Positions 1-6,845 of a stretch of 20,597 nucleotides of DNA are shown here, piece after piece. The stretch comes from CAZAQS01 sp964486825. GTDB lineage: Bacteria; Chloroflexota; Anaerolineae; Anaerolineales; UBA4823. A program made the position numbers and the translations under genes. Position 1 is the first letter of the stretch. Each line of letters starts with the position of its first letter. The DNA lies in assembly GCA_964486825.1 (NCBI GenBank), contig CAZAQS010000066.1, positions 1 through 20,597 of the forward strand, read 5' to 3'. The notes under the pieces were generated by a model that was given only the letters and a program-made list of their open reading frames with translations, did not search any database and was not told where the DNA came from.

Positions 1-182
1 TGGACTGGAGTGGGGCTGGGGGCAACCGGTAGGAGACCCTCCTCTCCATCTTGACCGGGGGTGACCGCAGGAGTTACTGGCGCTGGATTGACCGTAGGTG
101 GTATGGGTTGAGAATTACATGCCGCGAGCAGGCTCGCGATACCGGTGAGAGCGAGGAAAATAGTGGCAATGTATTTGAACAC
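1..182 (-). CDS. Lipoprotein, N-terminal part only (gene runs off the left edge)
   Basis: Sixty codons of a minus-strand gene are visible, starting with GTG at 182-180 and leaving the window at base 1. The product opens with a basic residue, a hydrophobic stretch and the lipobox LLAAC (Cys at about residue 22), a clear lipoprotein signal peptide. After the Cys comes a Pro/Thr/Val-rich linker (residues 23-60), as is common in surface lipoproteins that hold a folded domain away from the membrane; the folded domain itself is outside the window, so no function can be given. The start lies 32 bases after the stop of the 86-residue ORF at 215-475, so it is probably the third gene of the sigma-factor operon. 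No strong ribosome binding site is visible, which weakens the exact choice of GTG, but the signal peptide fits only this frame. Confidence 0.7.
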   Translation of the reverse strand, partial: MFKYIATIFLALTGIASLLAACNSQPIPPTVNPAPVTPAVTPGQDGEEGLLPVAPSPTPV

Positions 183-214
183 GCTGATAATTTTTCCGAT
201 TTTACTTGTGGGGG

Positions 215-475
215 TTAGAAGAAAAAGCGTAAGTTCACCAACCCAGAGCGAAAGGCCCAAACCATGGTGCTATCAAAATAGTCCAGGGAGGCCATCTGCC
301 TGTTATGCGCTTTCTCTAGTGGATGGATTCCCGGGAAGAGCATTCCTATAAATCTCTTCCGAATGCCCGGGTAGGTTGGCTTTGCAGCCGCCCTCAACAG
401 ACGCAGTTTCCCATCAGGGGGAGGCGGCTGCAAAGCGGCGCTCTTCTTCAAGGATTTTCTCAGGTAGGTATCCAT
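215..475 (-). CDS. Small basic protein of unknown function next to the sigma factor
   Basis: This 86-codon ORF begins with ATG 27 bases after the sigma-factor stop and ends 32 bases before the lipoprotein start, in the position where an anti-sigma factor is often found. The product is rich in Lys/Arg and Pro, starts MDTYLRKSLKK, and ends in an aromatic, hydrophobic run (VNLRFFF). It has no HxxxCxxC zinc motif, no membrane helix and no signal peptide, so it is not a recognisable anti-sigma factor. I do not recognise the family. Support is its operon position, fitting size and uninterrupted frame; against it are a weak ribosome binding site and a 14-bp perfect inverted repeat inside the coding sequence. 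It could be real, or the remnant of a longer regulator. Confidence 0.5.
   Translation of the reverse strand: MDTYLRKSLKKSAALQPPPPDGKLRLLRAAAKPTYPGIRKRFIGMLFPGIHPLEKAHNRQMASLDYFDSTMVWAFRSGLVNLRFFF
379..436. repeat. 14-bp perfect inverted repeat with 30-base loop
   Basis: The left arm GCTTTGCAGCCGCC (379-392) is exactly reverse-complementary to the right arm (423-436). It lies inside the 86-codon ORF, near its 5' end on the minus strand. There is no T-run on either side, so it is not a typical intrinsic terminator. In RNA it would form a stable GC-rich stem. Confidence 0.7.
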
Positions 476-501
476 TTAGGTATATGGTATTTGGCTTTTC
501 T

Positions 502-1086
502 TTAAGTAAATTCGCACTTGAGATCCGATAACCTATCGTTTTGTTCCTTAAGAAGATGCGACTTCAATGTCTCCCGGCCATAGTGAAGCCTGGATTTCAC
601 GGTACCGTTAGGGATCTCCAGGATTTCTGAGATTTCCTGGATCGACAGGTCATTTAGGTAATACAGGACGACGACCATCCTTTGTTGGAGGGGTAACCGC
701 GCAACGGCTTGTTGAAGCTGTTGGAGCTCCTCCTCGAGAATTACAGCCTGAGTGATGGTATTTTTCTTGGTCCCAACCAGCCAATCTGCAAGATCTTCGA
801 TTGGGCGGATGAGGCGCTGGCTCCTTTTAACCCAGGTGTAGGATAGGTTGGTCGTCATGCGATAGAGCCAGGGTTCTAAGGGACGGGTGGGGTCGATATG
901 GTGGGCAAACTTATACAAACGCAGGAAGACATCCTGAAGCAGATCGGAAGCAGCTTCATAATCAGCGGTAATGGCAAGGGCCGTCCTATGGACCATATGC
1001 TGGTGCCGGTCGTACAAGAGACCCAAAGCTGAGAGGCTGCCAGCTTGTAGTTGTTTGATCAGTTCATGGTCATTTTTCGTTTTCAC
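502..1086 (-). CDS. ECF-type RNA polymerase sigma factor
   Basis: The 194-residue product has the two-domain layout of group 4 (ECF) sigma factors. Region 2 spans about residues 22-90, with the core-binding and -10 recognition stretch around DLLQDVFLRLYK and the following EPWLYRMTTNLS helix. Region 4 spans about 124-177, with the helix-turn-helix LSIQEISEILEIPNGTVKSR that reads the -35 element. The protein recruits core RNA polymerase to a specific set of promoters, normally in response to a signal passed on by an anti-sigma factor. Here no canonical anti-sigma gene follows; a small unknown ORF and a lipoprotein do. The start is GTG, preceded by a GAAGGG-like binding site and a good extended -10 promoter at 1109-1117. 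The ECF subgroup cannot be assigned by eye. Confidence 0.95.
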   Translation of the reverse strand: MKTKNDHELIKQLQAGSLSALGLLYDRHQHMVHRTALAITADYEAASDLLQDVFLRLYKFAHHIDPTRPLEPWLYRMTTNLSYTWVKRSQRLIRPIEDLADWLVGTKKNTITQAVILEEELQQLQQAVARLPLQQRMVVVLYYLNDLSIQEISEILEIPNGTVKSRLHYGRETLKSHLLKEQNDRLSDLKCEFT

Positions 1087-1108
1087 TGCATTTATATACC
1101 CTTCTTAT

Positions 1109-1117
1109 ATTATACCA
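1109..1117 (-). promoter_or_regulatory. Extended -10 promoter of the sigma-factor operon
   Basis: Read on the minus strand this is TGGTATAAT: a consensus TATAAT with the TGn extension, which lowers the need for a -35 box. No convincing -35 is seen 17 bases upstream. Transcription would begin about 15 bases before the GTG of the sigma gene. It lies in the 83-base gap after rsgA, so the sigma gene need not depend on readthrough from the maf-PBP-rsgA unit. Confidence 0.6.
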
Positions 1118-1169
1118 AGCAGAAGAGGGTTTTCTTAATAGCTACCTTAATATGACCCGCCAGTAAAAT

Positions 1170-2087
1170 TTATGGAACCTCGTCATCACCCAGCCGGATT
1201 CGTTGGTAAGACCGGTATCGCTCTGGATGGACCCTCCCTTCTTCGAGGGCCTCTTTTACTGCACATCCTGGCTCGTGAAGATGCGTGCAGTCGTTAAACT
1301 GGCATTCGGATACCAGGTCACGCAGCTCAGGAAAATATCCATCCAGCTCTTCCGGCTCGATATCCCACAGCGCCAGGGCCTTCAAACCTGGAGTATCGGC
1401 TACATAACCTCCTTCATCCAACGGGAAAAGTTGGCGTACTACCGTAGTATGGCGACCTTTTAGGGTTGCCTGGCTTACCTCCTTTACGGATAACCCTAAT
1501 CCAGGTTGTATTTCGTTAAGCAGGCTAGATTTTCCGACCCCTGAAGGCCCTGCCAAAAGGGAGACCTTCCCACGCAGCTTATCTTTTAGCTCGTCCAGTC
1601 CCCTGGTCTGCTTTACGGAGGTATAGATTACCGGATAGCCCAGGGGGTTGTAATGGTCGAAAATCTGGCGGGCCTCTTGAATATCTACGAGGTCTACCTT
1701 ATTAGCAACGATGGTGGCTGGCAAGTTCTCTTTTTCAGCAGTTACCAGAAAACGGTCCAACATGCCCAGGTGTGGCTCGGGATTGGTAACAGCAAAAACG
1801 AAGATGGCCTGGTCTGGGTTTGCGATGATGATTTGCTGGTACTCTCCCCTGGGGGTGGGGGCCAGGCGCGCGATTATACGCTGGCGTGGCTCGATCTCTT
1901 CGATCATTCCCCGGCCTTCTTCCAGGCGGCTTACCTTGACCCAGTCTCCGACTGCGGCGATGTCGCCGGTGCGAGGCCCGCGCTTCAACCGGCCGCGCAA
2001 TCGGCAGACCACAATCTCTTGGCCGGTGTCTACGGTAAAAAATCCAGATTGTACGCTGATTACGATGCCTTTAAGGTGATCCGTCAT
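1170..2087 (-). CDS. rsgA: Ribosome small-subunit GTPase RsgA (YjeQ)
   Basis: The 305-residue product is a circularly permuted GTPase that acts in late maturation of the 30S ribosomal subunit. An OB-fold occupies about residues 1-75. The GTPase motifs appear in the diagnostic permuted order: G4 NKVD at 129-132, G1 GPSGVGKS at 180-187 and G3 DTPG at 231-234. The C-terminal zinc finger follows, with C262, C267, H269 and C275 in the order Cys-x4-Cys-x-His-x5-Cys. Length and all key residues are normal. The ATG is preceded by a short AGGA. The gene begins 15 bases after the stop of the penicillin-binding protein gene and is probably the last gene of the maf-PBP-rsgA transcription unit. Confidence 0.98.
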   Translation of the reverse strand: MTDHLKGIVISVQSGFFTVDTGQEIVVCRLRGRLKRGPRTGDIAAVGDWVKVSRLEEGRGMIEEIEPRQRIIARLAPTPRGEYQQIIIANPDQAIFVFAVTNPEPHLGMLDRFLVTAEKENLPATIVANKVDLVDIQEARQIFDHYNPLGYPVIYTSVKQTRGLDELKDKLRGKVSLLAGPSGVGKSSLLNEIQPGLGLSVKEVSQATLKGRHTTVVRQLFPLDEGGYVADTPGLKALALWDIEPEELDGYFPELRDLVSECQFNDCTHLHEPGCAVKEALEEGRVHPERYRSYQRIRLGDDEVP

Positions 2088-2102
2088 GGTCCTGTCAATC
2101 GC

Positions 2103-4403
2103 TTATTGTTCTTCGTCTGGCTGCTCTTCCTCAACCGGTTCTGGTTCAGGAGTCTCGGTAGCTGTTGGCTCGGGCGTGGCAGTCACGTCGGGTGTGGGAG
2201 TGCGGACGACGCCGATTTGCGATTCCCACCAATATTGGGTGAGCGGCTGGCCGGAGAAGTAATTTTCTATGACCCGGCGGAAAATTGGCGCTGCGTAATC
2301 AGATCCCTCGCCCTGGTTTTCTACCAGAACAGCGACAGCAATATCGGGTCTGTTTTCCCTTTCTGAGAAAGTATAACCTGCAAACCACGAATGCGGTTTC
2401 CCTACGGTTTGGGCTGTCCCTGTCTTTCCGGCAATCTTTACACCCACGTTGGCAAAGCGGTGCCGGGCTGTGCCGCGCGGGTCTTCAACCACTTTGACCA
2501 TCGCATCTTGGATGACCTGGAGTGTCTCGTCCGATATCGGCAAGCTACCCTGCGCCTCAGGTTGGAATACATACGAGGGATTGCCATCCGGAGGGGTAAT
2601 ACGATCGATGACCGATGGACGGTAGAGGGTGCCTCCATTCCCCAGGGCAGCAATGAAACGGGCGACCTGCAGGGGCGTGACAGTGGTGTCGCCCTGGCCG
2701 ATTGCTCCATTGGTGGCATCGATCTGGCTGTTTGGAACCGGGATCGAACCGGCTTTTTCATCTGGAAGCTCGATACCGGTTACGCTGGCCAGCCCAAAGC
2801 CGCGCGCCATGTCCGACACTGCTGTTTCCAGCCCCTGGTTGAAGAGGTCCAGCCCAATATGGTAGAAATAGGGGTTGCAAGACCGCATTAAGCCCTCTGG
2901 CAAGGTAAGCAATCCGCTGGGAGGCGTTTTTCCATCCTGCTGGAAACGCTCATACGTCCAGTCGTGAAGTTGGAGCCCTTGAAGCTCTGTAAAGAAATAT
3001 CCGCAGTTGTAAACGGTTTCAGGGGTGTACAACCCTGATTCAAGACCGGCCGCCATGGTGATGATTTTGAACACCGACCCCAATGGATATAGACCTTGGG
3101 TGGCCCGGTTCAAGGTGGGTGTGGTGTTCGGGTCGAAGACCTGGTCGATCAGGAACTGGCGGTTGTAATTGGTGGCCTCGAACAGGTTCGGGTTGAAACT
3201 GGGAGAAGACGCCATCGCCAGGACGCGCCCGGTATCTCGCTCCAGTACGACGATGGCCCCATTGAAGTCTCCTAAGGCTTCCTGTACCTTGATCTGTAGC
3301 TCCTTATCCAGCGTGGTATAGATCGCTTGCGAAGGTTGCGGGTTGGTTTCTGCCAGCTTGGTGATGGTTTTACCTTCTGGGCTGACCACGTACAAAGCGC
3401 CGCCCCGGTTTCCAGCCAGATAAGGTTCACCCCAGTTCTCCAATCCTGAACGACCTACACGTTCATCCTGCCGGTACCCCAGGCGTTGGAAATGCTCTAC
3501 TTCATCTACCTGGATGAGGCTCATATAGCCGGTAACGTGGGGCGCTACTGAGGTCAGTCCGCCATCAAAATAATAGCGTGAACGGAAAGACTGCATGAAT
3601 ACTTCCGGAAAAGCAGCCAGGGCAGATTCGAACCTGGAGATCACATCGGTAGAGAAATCAGCTATCGGCAGGTACCATGCGTTACGGCGATAGTTATCCA
3701 GGCGGGGTTGCATTGTCTCTGGGCGAATTTGGCCCTCCGTCATTCGGGATAGGAGGCTTAGCAGGGCTCCATCGCTTTCTGCTGGTAAGCTACCGGCGTC
3801 GACGCCCAGGGCTACCGCGTCAGATTGGGCCACCAGGGCGCGCCCTTCACGATCGTAAATATTGACCCGGGAGGGGATGCGATACTCCATCAATAGGTAA
3901 TTGCCGCCGCTCAAGTCCGGGAGGATCAGTCCGTCATCCCATTGCACGCGCCACTGCCCTTTTTCCAGGCTCAGGTTCATCACAGTTTCTCGAGGGTTGA
4001 TCTCGCCTATCAATACGCTGTGTAGGGCGACTCGGTAACTTACCTGGGCATTATAGGGGTTAACCAAGGCTGATAAGATCTCGTAGTCAATGCCCGGTTT
4101 GTCCAGGGCTGCTTCTGTGGCCACCCGGGAGTATTTTTTCGTGAACTCTTCCTGCGTGATTGCATCCTGGCTTACAGATGTAAGCATGGCATACATGCTA
4201 GAGTAGTCCTCGTTTTGCCAGGCCTGCAAATAATCCACAACAATCATGCTTGGGTCCGGCGCGCTGGTGGTACGGACCGATACTTCACTCAGCGTGGGAG
4301 ACGGCTCCTCTGTAGGGGGATTGGTTTGTGTGTCAACCACCCCCCGCTGGCACCCTGCAACCAGTAACAGAAGAAATAATATCAACCAGGTGCTTTTATT
4401 CAT
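2103..4403 (-). CDS. Lipoprotein penicillin-binding protein with MecA_N-type domain (class B transpeptidase)
   Basis: Class B PBPs crosslink peptidoglycan stem peptides outside the cytoplasmic membrane. The ATG at 4403 is chosen over in-frame upstream starts because an AGGAAG binding site lies 7 bases before it and it gives an ideal lipoprotein signal (MNKSTWLILFLLLLVAGC, Cys18). The 766-residue product then has an NTF2-like MecA_N domain (about 52-163), a PBP dimerisation region (about 170-350), and a transpeptidase domain with all three active-site motifs: SVFK at 443-446 (catalytic Ser443), SCN at 508-510 and KTGT at 660-663. The tail (about 735-766) is Thr/Pro/Glu-rich. Anchoring by a lipid rather than by an N-terminal helix, and the MecA_N domain, resemble PBP2a/PBP3 of Firmicutes. 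The start overlaps the maf stop by 8 bases, which suggests translational coupling. Physiological role (elongation or division) is not evident. Confidence 0.93.
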   Translation of the reverse strand: MNKSTWLILFLLLLVAGCQRGVVDTQTNPPTEEPSPTLSEVSVRTTSAPDPSMIVVDYLQAWQNEDYSSMYAMLTSVSQDAITQEEFTKKYSRVATEAALDKPGIDYEILSALVNPYNAQVSYRVALHSVLIGEINPRETVMNLSLEKGQWRVQWDDGLILPDLSGGNYLLMEYRIPSRVNIYDREGRALVAQSDAVALGVDAGSLPAESDGALLSLLSRMTEGQIRPETMQPRLDNYRRNAWYLPIADFSTDVISRFESALAAFPEVFMQSFRSRYYFDGGLTSVAPHVTGYMSLIQVDEVEHFQRLGYRQDERVGRSGLENWGEPYLAGNRGGALYVVSPEGKTITKLAETNPQPSQAIYTTLDKELQIKVQEALGDFNGAIVVLERDTGRVLAMASSPSFNPNLFEATNYNRQFLIDQVFDPNTTPTLNRATQGLYPLGSVFKIITMAAGLESGLYTPETVYNCGYFFTELQGLQLHDWTYERFQQDGKTPPSGLLTLPEGLMRSCNPYFYHIGLDLFNQGLETAVSDMARGFGLASVTGIELPDEKAGSIPVPNSQIDATNGAIGQGDTTVTPLQVARFIAALGNGGTLYRPSVIDRITPPDGNPSYVFQPEAQGSLPISDETLQVIQDAMVKVVEDPRGTARHRFANVGVKIAGKTGTAQTVGKPHSWFAGYTFSERENRPDIAVAVLVENQGEGSDYAAPIFRRVIENYFSGQPLTQYWWESQIGVVRTPTPDVTATPEPTATETPEPEPVEEEQPDEEQ

Positions 4404-5070
4404 AGACTTCCTGTAAGTTTTGAGCCAGGTGTTCACAAATGGAACAAGCCTCATTATCAGTAGAAGGGCAACCCTTGGGTACCTGCGCTGTCGTTTCAAT
4501 GCCAAAGGATTCTAACAAGCGGGTTAATGTACAAACTGGCAACCCCACCACGTTTGCATAACAACCGTTGATCTCGTCGACAGGGTGGAATTCAACGTGT
4601 TGGATGGCATACCCACCCGCTTTATCAAAAGGATCCCCCGAAGCGATATAGGCCTGTATTTCCTGGTCAGAATATGACCGCATACGCACCTTTGTCGCAC
4701 ATATTTCTCGCTCGATCCTGCCATCTTGGGTGTGTAAAACGACCACCCCTGTCAAGACCTGGTGCGTACGTCCGCGTAGACGATCCAGCATCTCATAAGC
4801 TTCTCTTTCGTGACCGGGTTTTGCAAGGATTATCCCTTCAGGATCAACGACGGTTGTGTCCGCTGCGATGACCAGGCTACCAGAGGGCATTGATTTGGAA
4901 ACAGCGCGCGCCTTTTCCTCTGCTATCCGAAGCACATACTCCCGGGCCCCTTCATCGACCAGCATGCTCTCATCTACATTAGCGGGCAGCACATCGAACT
5001 CCCACCCACCTAAAGACATTAACTCTTTACGGCGGGGGGATACAGAACCCAGGATAAGTTTATCGGTCAT
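4396..5070 (-). CDS. maf: Maf family nucleoside triphosphate pyrophosphatase
   Basis: Maf proteins hydrolyse non-canonical or selected nucleoside triphosphates to the monophosphate and pyrophosphate and are linked to cell-division control. The start motif SVSPRR (residues 9-14), the AADTTVV segment with the catalytic Asp71, and DKAGGYAIQ (149-157) followed by NVVGLP are the family signature; the DKAGxYxIQ form is typical of the YhdE (dTTP/UTP) type. I place the start at ATG 5070 because family members begin immediately before the SxSPRR motif; a TTG at 5109 would add 13 residues of poor similarity. At 224 residues the protein is longer than most Maf proteins (about 190-200). The extra C-terminal tail holds Cys201, Cys209, Cys212 and His214, which I have not met in the family. 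It is the first gene of the maf-PBP-rsgA unit. Confidence 0.95.
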   Translation of the reverse strand: MTDKLILGSVSPRRKELMSLGGWEFDVLPANVDESMLVDEGAREYVLRIAEEKARAVSKSMPSGSLVIAADTTVVDPEGIILAKPGHEREAYEMLDRLRGRTHQVLTGVVVLHTQDGRIEREICATKVRMRSYSDQEIQAYIASGDPFDKAGGYAIQHVEFHPVDEINGCYANVVGLPVCTLTRLLESFGIETTAQVPKGCPSTDNEACSICEHLAQNLQEVYE

Positions 5071-5238
5071 ATCCAAGCAAGCAATCCATTTTTTGCCCCT
5101 GATTTCCAATCATGCACGGATAAGGGCAGAGCTACCGATAGTTTACTATAGTTTGATTAATAGCTGGAGAAGTAAGTATTGGTTCGTCGCATTCCAGGCA
5201 GGATCACTTCAGAGCCGTAATTGGGCGATGGATAAGAA

Positions 5239-5277
5239 TAGGGAATTCCCTAAAGTAAGTCGTAAGGGTAATCCCTA
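5239..5277. promoter_or_regulatory. Two tandem palindromic operator-like elements
   Basis: A perfect 14-bp palindrome TAGGGAATTCCCTA occupies 5239-5252. A similar, imperfect element AAGGGTAATCCCTA lies at 5264-5277; 11 of 14 positions match and the centres are 25 bp apart. They sit in the maf/lipoprotein divergent intergenic region, about 24 bp upstream of the candidate promoter at 5301. Repeated dyads next to a promoter suggest binding of a dimeric regulator. Which regulator is unknown. Confidence 0.45.
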
Positions 5278-5300
5278 CTAGAGTTTAGAAATTTTCCCCA

Positions 5301-5329
5301 TTGTTGCACGAATAACAAAAGTATATAGT
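5301..5329 (+). promoter_or_regulatory. Candidate sigma-70 promoter, distal
   Basis: TTGTTG (5301-5306), a 17-base spacer and TATAGT (5324-5329). The -10 box matches consensus at 5 of 6 positions, the -35 box only at TTG. It would give a leader of about 105 bases for the lipoprotein gene at 5440. Confidence 0.35.
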
Positions 5330-5369
5330 ATTGGGCGTTGTGGGTCGCAATATTTTGATCATTCAAGCA

Positions 5370-5398
5370 TTGACGGTAGCGTGACCCGAAAAAATAGA
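5370..5398 (+). promoter_or_regulatory. Candidate sigma-70 promoter, proximal
   Basis: TTGACG (5370-5375, 5 of 6 to consensus), a 17-base spacer and a weak AATAGA (5393-5398). It would give a leader of about 35 bases containing the AAGGAGGA binding site of the lipoprotein gene. Apart from this, the palindromes and the distal promoter, the 330-base gap 5110-5439 shows no gene. Confidence 0.3.
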
Positions 5399-5439
5399 AC
5401 CGATTTATTAATGGTAAAAGAAGGAGGACAACTTAAACC

Positions 5440-6627
5440 ATGAAAAAACTCACATTCTTATCTCTCTTTATCGTGCTGGCGATGCTCTTAGCAGCCTGTG
5501 AGCCAGCCGAAACAGAACCGGGATTTGGTGAGACACCTGGAGTACCGCCCGCGGAGACTCCTGCCGATCCTATGTTGACCCCGGTAGTACCGGATGCGAC
5601 TCCTGTCGTACCCGATGACACTCCTGTCGTGCCGGATGATACTCCTGTCGTACCCGATGAGACTCCCGTTGCCGTAGAAGATCCTGGCGACAGCCCCAAC
5701 TGGGCTAGCAACCTCATGAACGTTCAAGTCCGCAATTACGAAGATGAAACCATCGGTGATGTGGACGAGATGATCTTGAGTCTAAACGGACAGAATGAGC
5801 AGATTGCCTACGTCGTCGTCGGTGTTGGTGGCTTCCTCGGTATCGGTGAGCGTCACATCGCAGTGCCATTCGAGGCGCTGGAGCTGGTCAGGGAGACTGA
5901 TGATCCCACGAACTACGCTTTCTATATCGATGCGACACGGGAACAGGTAGAGAACCTGCCGGAGCTGGATTACAATGTGCTCGATTTCACCATCCCTGAT
6001 TGGGATGTCCGCTTCCGCACAGGTTGGCAGGAAGGGACCATCGTAACTGACCAAGAAACCCCTGTGGATGAAGCAACTCCTACTCCGGATGCTGCCACTG
6101 GTGAGGCTGAAGCAGTAGCTCAAGGAGATCTCTTCAGCAATGTACATGCCATCCGTGTAAGCCGGCTGCTTGGATCGACAGTCTATGATGATACCGTCGT
6201 TCGTGACCCTGCCGTTCCTGCTGATCCGGCCCAGCCCGCTGATCCTGGTACTCCGGGAACTCCTGCTGATCCGGCCCAGCCTGCTGTTCCAGCCGATCCT
6301 GCCGCTGCGGCAGATCCTCGGAACGCTGAGCGCTTAGGGCATCTCGAAGATCTGATCGTGGATTACCAGACCGGCATGGTCGAGTATGCTATCGTTGAAG
6401 CCGACAATGCGCTAGACCTGACCGATCCCTGGATCCCAGTGCCCCTGCAGGCCCTGAACATTATGGTCGAGGGACGCGACACCTTTGTTGGTGCTACCAC
6501 GGATTATCTGGTCCAGGTTGACCGAGATCAGCTCGTACAGGCTCCTGGCTTCCAGGTTGGCGCTCTTCCGCTTGTCGAAGACCCCAACTGGGACACTGGA
6601 GTGCGTGATTACTGGGTAGTCGAGTAA
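5440..6627 (+). CDS. Lipoprotein with two PRC-barrel-like domains and low-complexity linkers
   Basis: The 395-residue product has a textbook lipoprotein signal (lipobox LLAAC, Cys20), so it should be anchored on the outer face of the membrane. Residues 48-75 are four 7-residue repeats of the type PVVPDxT. A first PRC-barrel-like unit lies at about 90-150 (NVQVRNYEDETIGDVDEMIL then HIAVPFEALEL). A second begins near 235 (RVSRLLGSTVYDD), is interrupted by a Pro/Ala/Asp-rich insert at 256-293, and resumes with GHLEDLIVD and ending WIPVPLQALNI near 341. PRC-barrels are small beta-barrel domains found in photosynthetic reaction centre H subunits, RimM and many stress proteins; the role of extracytoplasmic ones is poorly defined. 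A strong AAGGAGGA binding site precedes the ATG by 12 bases. It seems monocistronic, with promoters upstream and a terminator at 6662. Confidence 0.88.
   Translation: MKKLTFLSLFIVLAMLLAACEPAETEPGFGETPGVPPAETPADPMLTPVVPDATPVVPDDTPVVPDDTPVVPDETPVAVEDPGDSPNWASNLMNVQVRNYEDETIGDVDEMILSLNGQNEQIAYVVVGVGGFLGIGERHIAVPFEALELVRETDDPTNYAFYIDATREQVENLPELDYNVLDFTIPDWDVRFRTGWQEGTIVTDQETPVDEATPTPDAATGEAEAVAQGDLFSNVHAIRVSRLLGSTVYDDTVVRDPAVPADPAQPADPGTPGTPADPAQPAVPADPAAAADPRNAERLGHLEDLIVDYQTGMVEYAIVEADNALDLTDPWIPVPLQALNIMVEGRDTFVGATTDYLVQVDRDQLVQAPGFQVGALPLVEDPNWDTGVRDYWVVE
5581..5664 (+). repeat. Four tandem 21-base repeats (PVVPDxT heptapeptide)
   Basis: Four successive 7-codon units read PVVPDAT, PVVPDDT, PVVPDDT and PVVPDET. 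The DNA units are similar but not identical, differing mainly at third codon positions, which points to an old duplication kept for its protein sequence. It forms the linker between the lipid anchor and the first barrel. Confidence 0.85.
6216..6281 (+). repeat. 21-bp direct repeat, 45 bp apart, coding for a Pro/Ala/Asp insert
   Basis: TCCTGCTGATCCGGCCCAGC plus one further C occurs identically at 6216-6236 and 6261-6281. The offset of 45 bases is 15 codons, so the frame is kept. The repeat lies within the low-complexity insert of the second PRC-barrel-like unit. DNA-level identity suggests a more recent expansion than the heptapeptide repeat upstream. Confidence 0.8.
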
Positions 6628-6661
6628 AAATGATCTAACCTAAGCTCACTTGCTTAGTTAT

Positions 6662-6693
6662 GGGGCTGCCCAGCTTTTCGGGCAGCCCCTTTA
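6662..6693 (+). terminator. Intrinsic terminator after the PRC-barrel lipoprotein gene
   Basis: A perfect 10-bp stem, GGGGCTGCCC (6662-6671) with GGGCAGCCCC (6680-6689), closes an 8-base loop and is followed by TTTA. The U-tract is short, so termination may be partial. It separates the lipoprotein gene from the xpt operon. Confidence 0.75.
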
Positions 6694-6819
6694 CCATTCT
6701 GGCTATTCCCCCCTGGTACTTTCATATAACACGTTGTAAAATCAGGTGTCGAGTCCGTGTAAAGCGCCTCGTGTGCCTTATCTGGCGACGCTATGTTTTC
6801 AATTCCATTCTCAAATCGT

Positions 6820-6825
6820 TACAAT
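6820..6825 (+). promoter_or_regulatory. Candidate -10 box of the xpt-guaA operon
   Basis: TACAAT (5 of 6 to consensus) lies 20 bases before the ATG of xpt, just ahead of the AGGAGGAG binding site; only a weak TTTCAA-like -35 is seen 17 bases upstream. It would give a very short leader. The 155 bases between the terminator and xpt hold no other clear signal. Confidence 0.3.
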
Positions 6826-6845
6826 ACTATATCCCAGGAGGAGCT

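Noticed and set aside
1653..2366. 237-codon plus-strand ORF opposite rsgA and the PBP gene
   Set aside because: It spans two strongly supported genes on the other strand, crosses their boundary, and has no recognisable domain or binding site.
4404..4505. Longer N-terminus for the PBP
   Set aside because: It would bury the lipoprotein signal behind 34 residues encoded within maf; the ATG at 4403 has a Shine-Dalgarno site.
5145..5152. ACTATAGT palindrome as a divergent promoter near maf
   Set aside because: The -10 likeness is fair, but no -35 box is found on either strand and the distance to maf is unremarkable.
5433..5717. Minus-strand ORF with repeated TGVSSGT units
   Set aside because: It is the complement of the PVVPDxT repeat of the lipoprotein; repetitive DNA gives long open frames on both strands.
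6694..6845. Guanine riboswitch upstream of xpt
   Set aside because: xpt leaders in Firmicutes carry one, but I could not find the conserved purine-aptamer core (paired P1, loop L2/L3 motifs) in these bases.
6660..6845. Longer N-terminus for Xpt
   Set aside because: It starts at the terminator hairpin, lacks a binding site and adds residues absent from the family.
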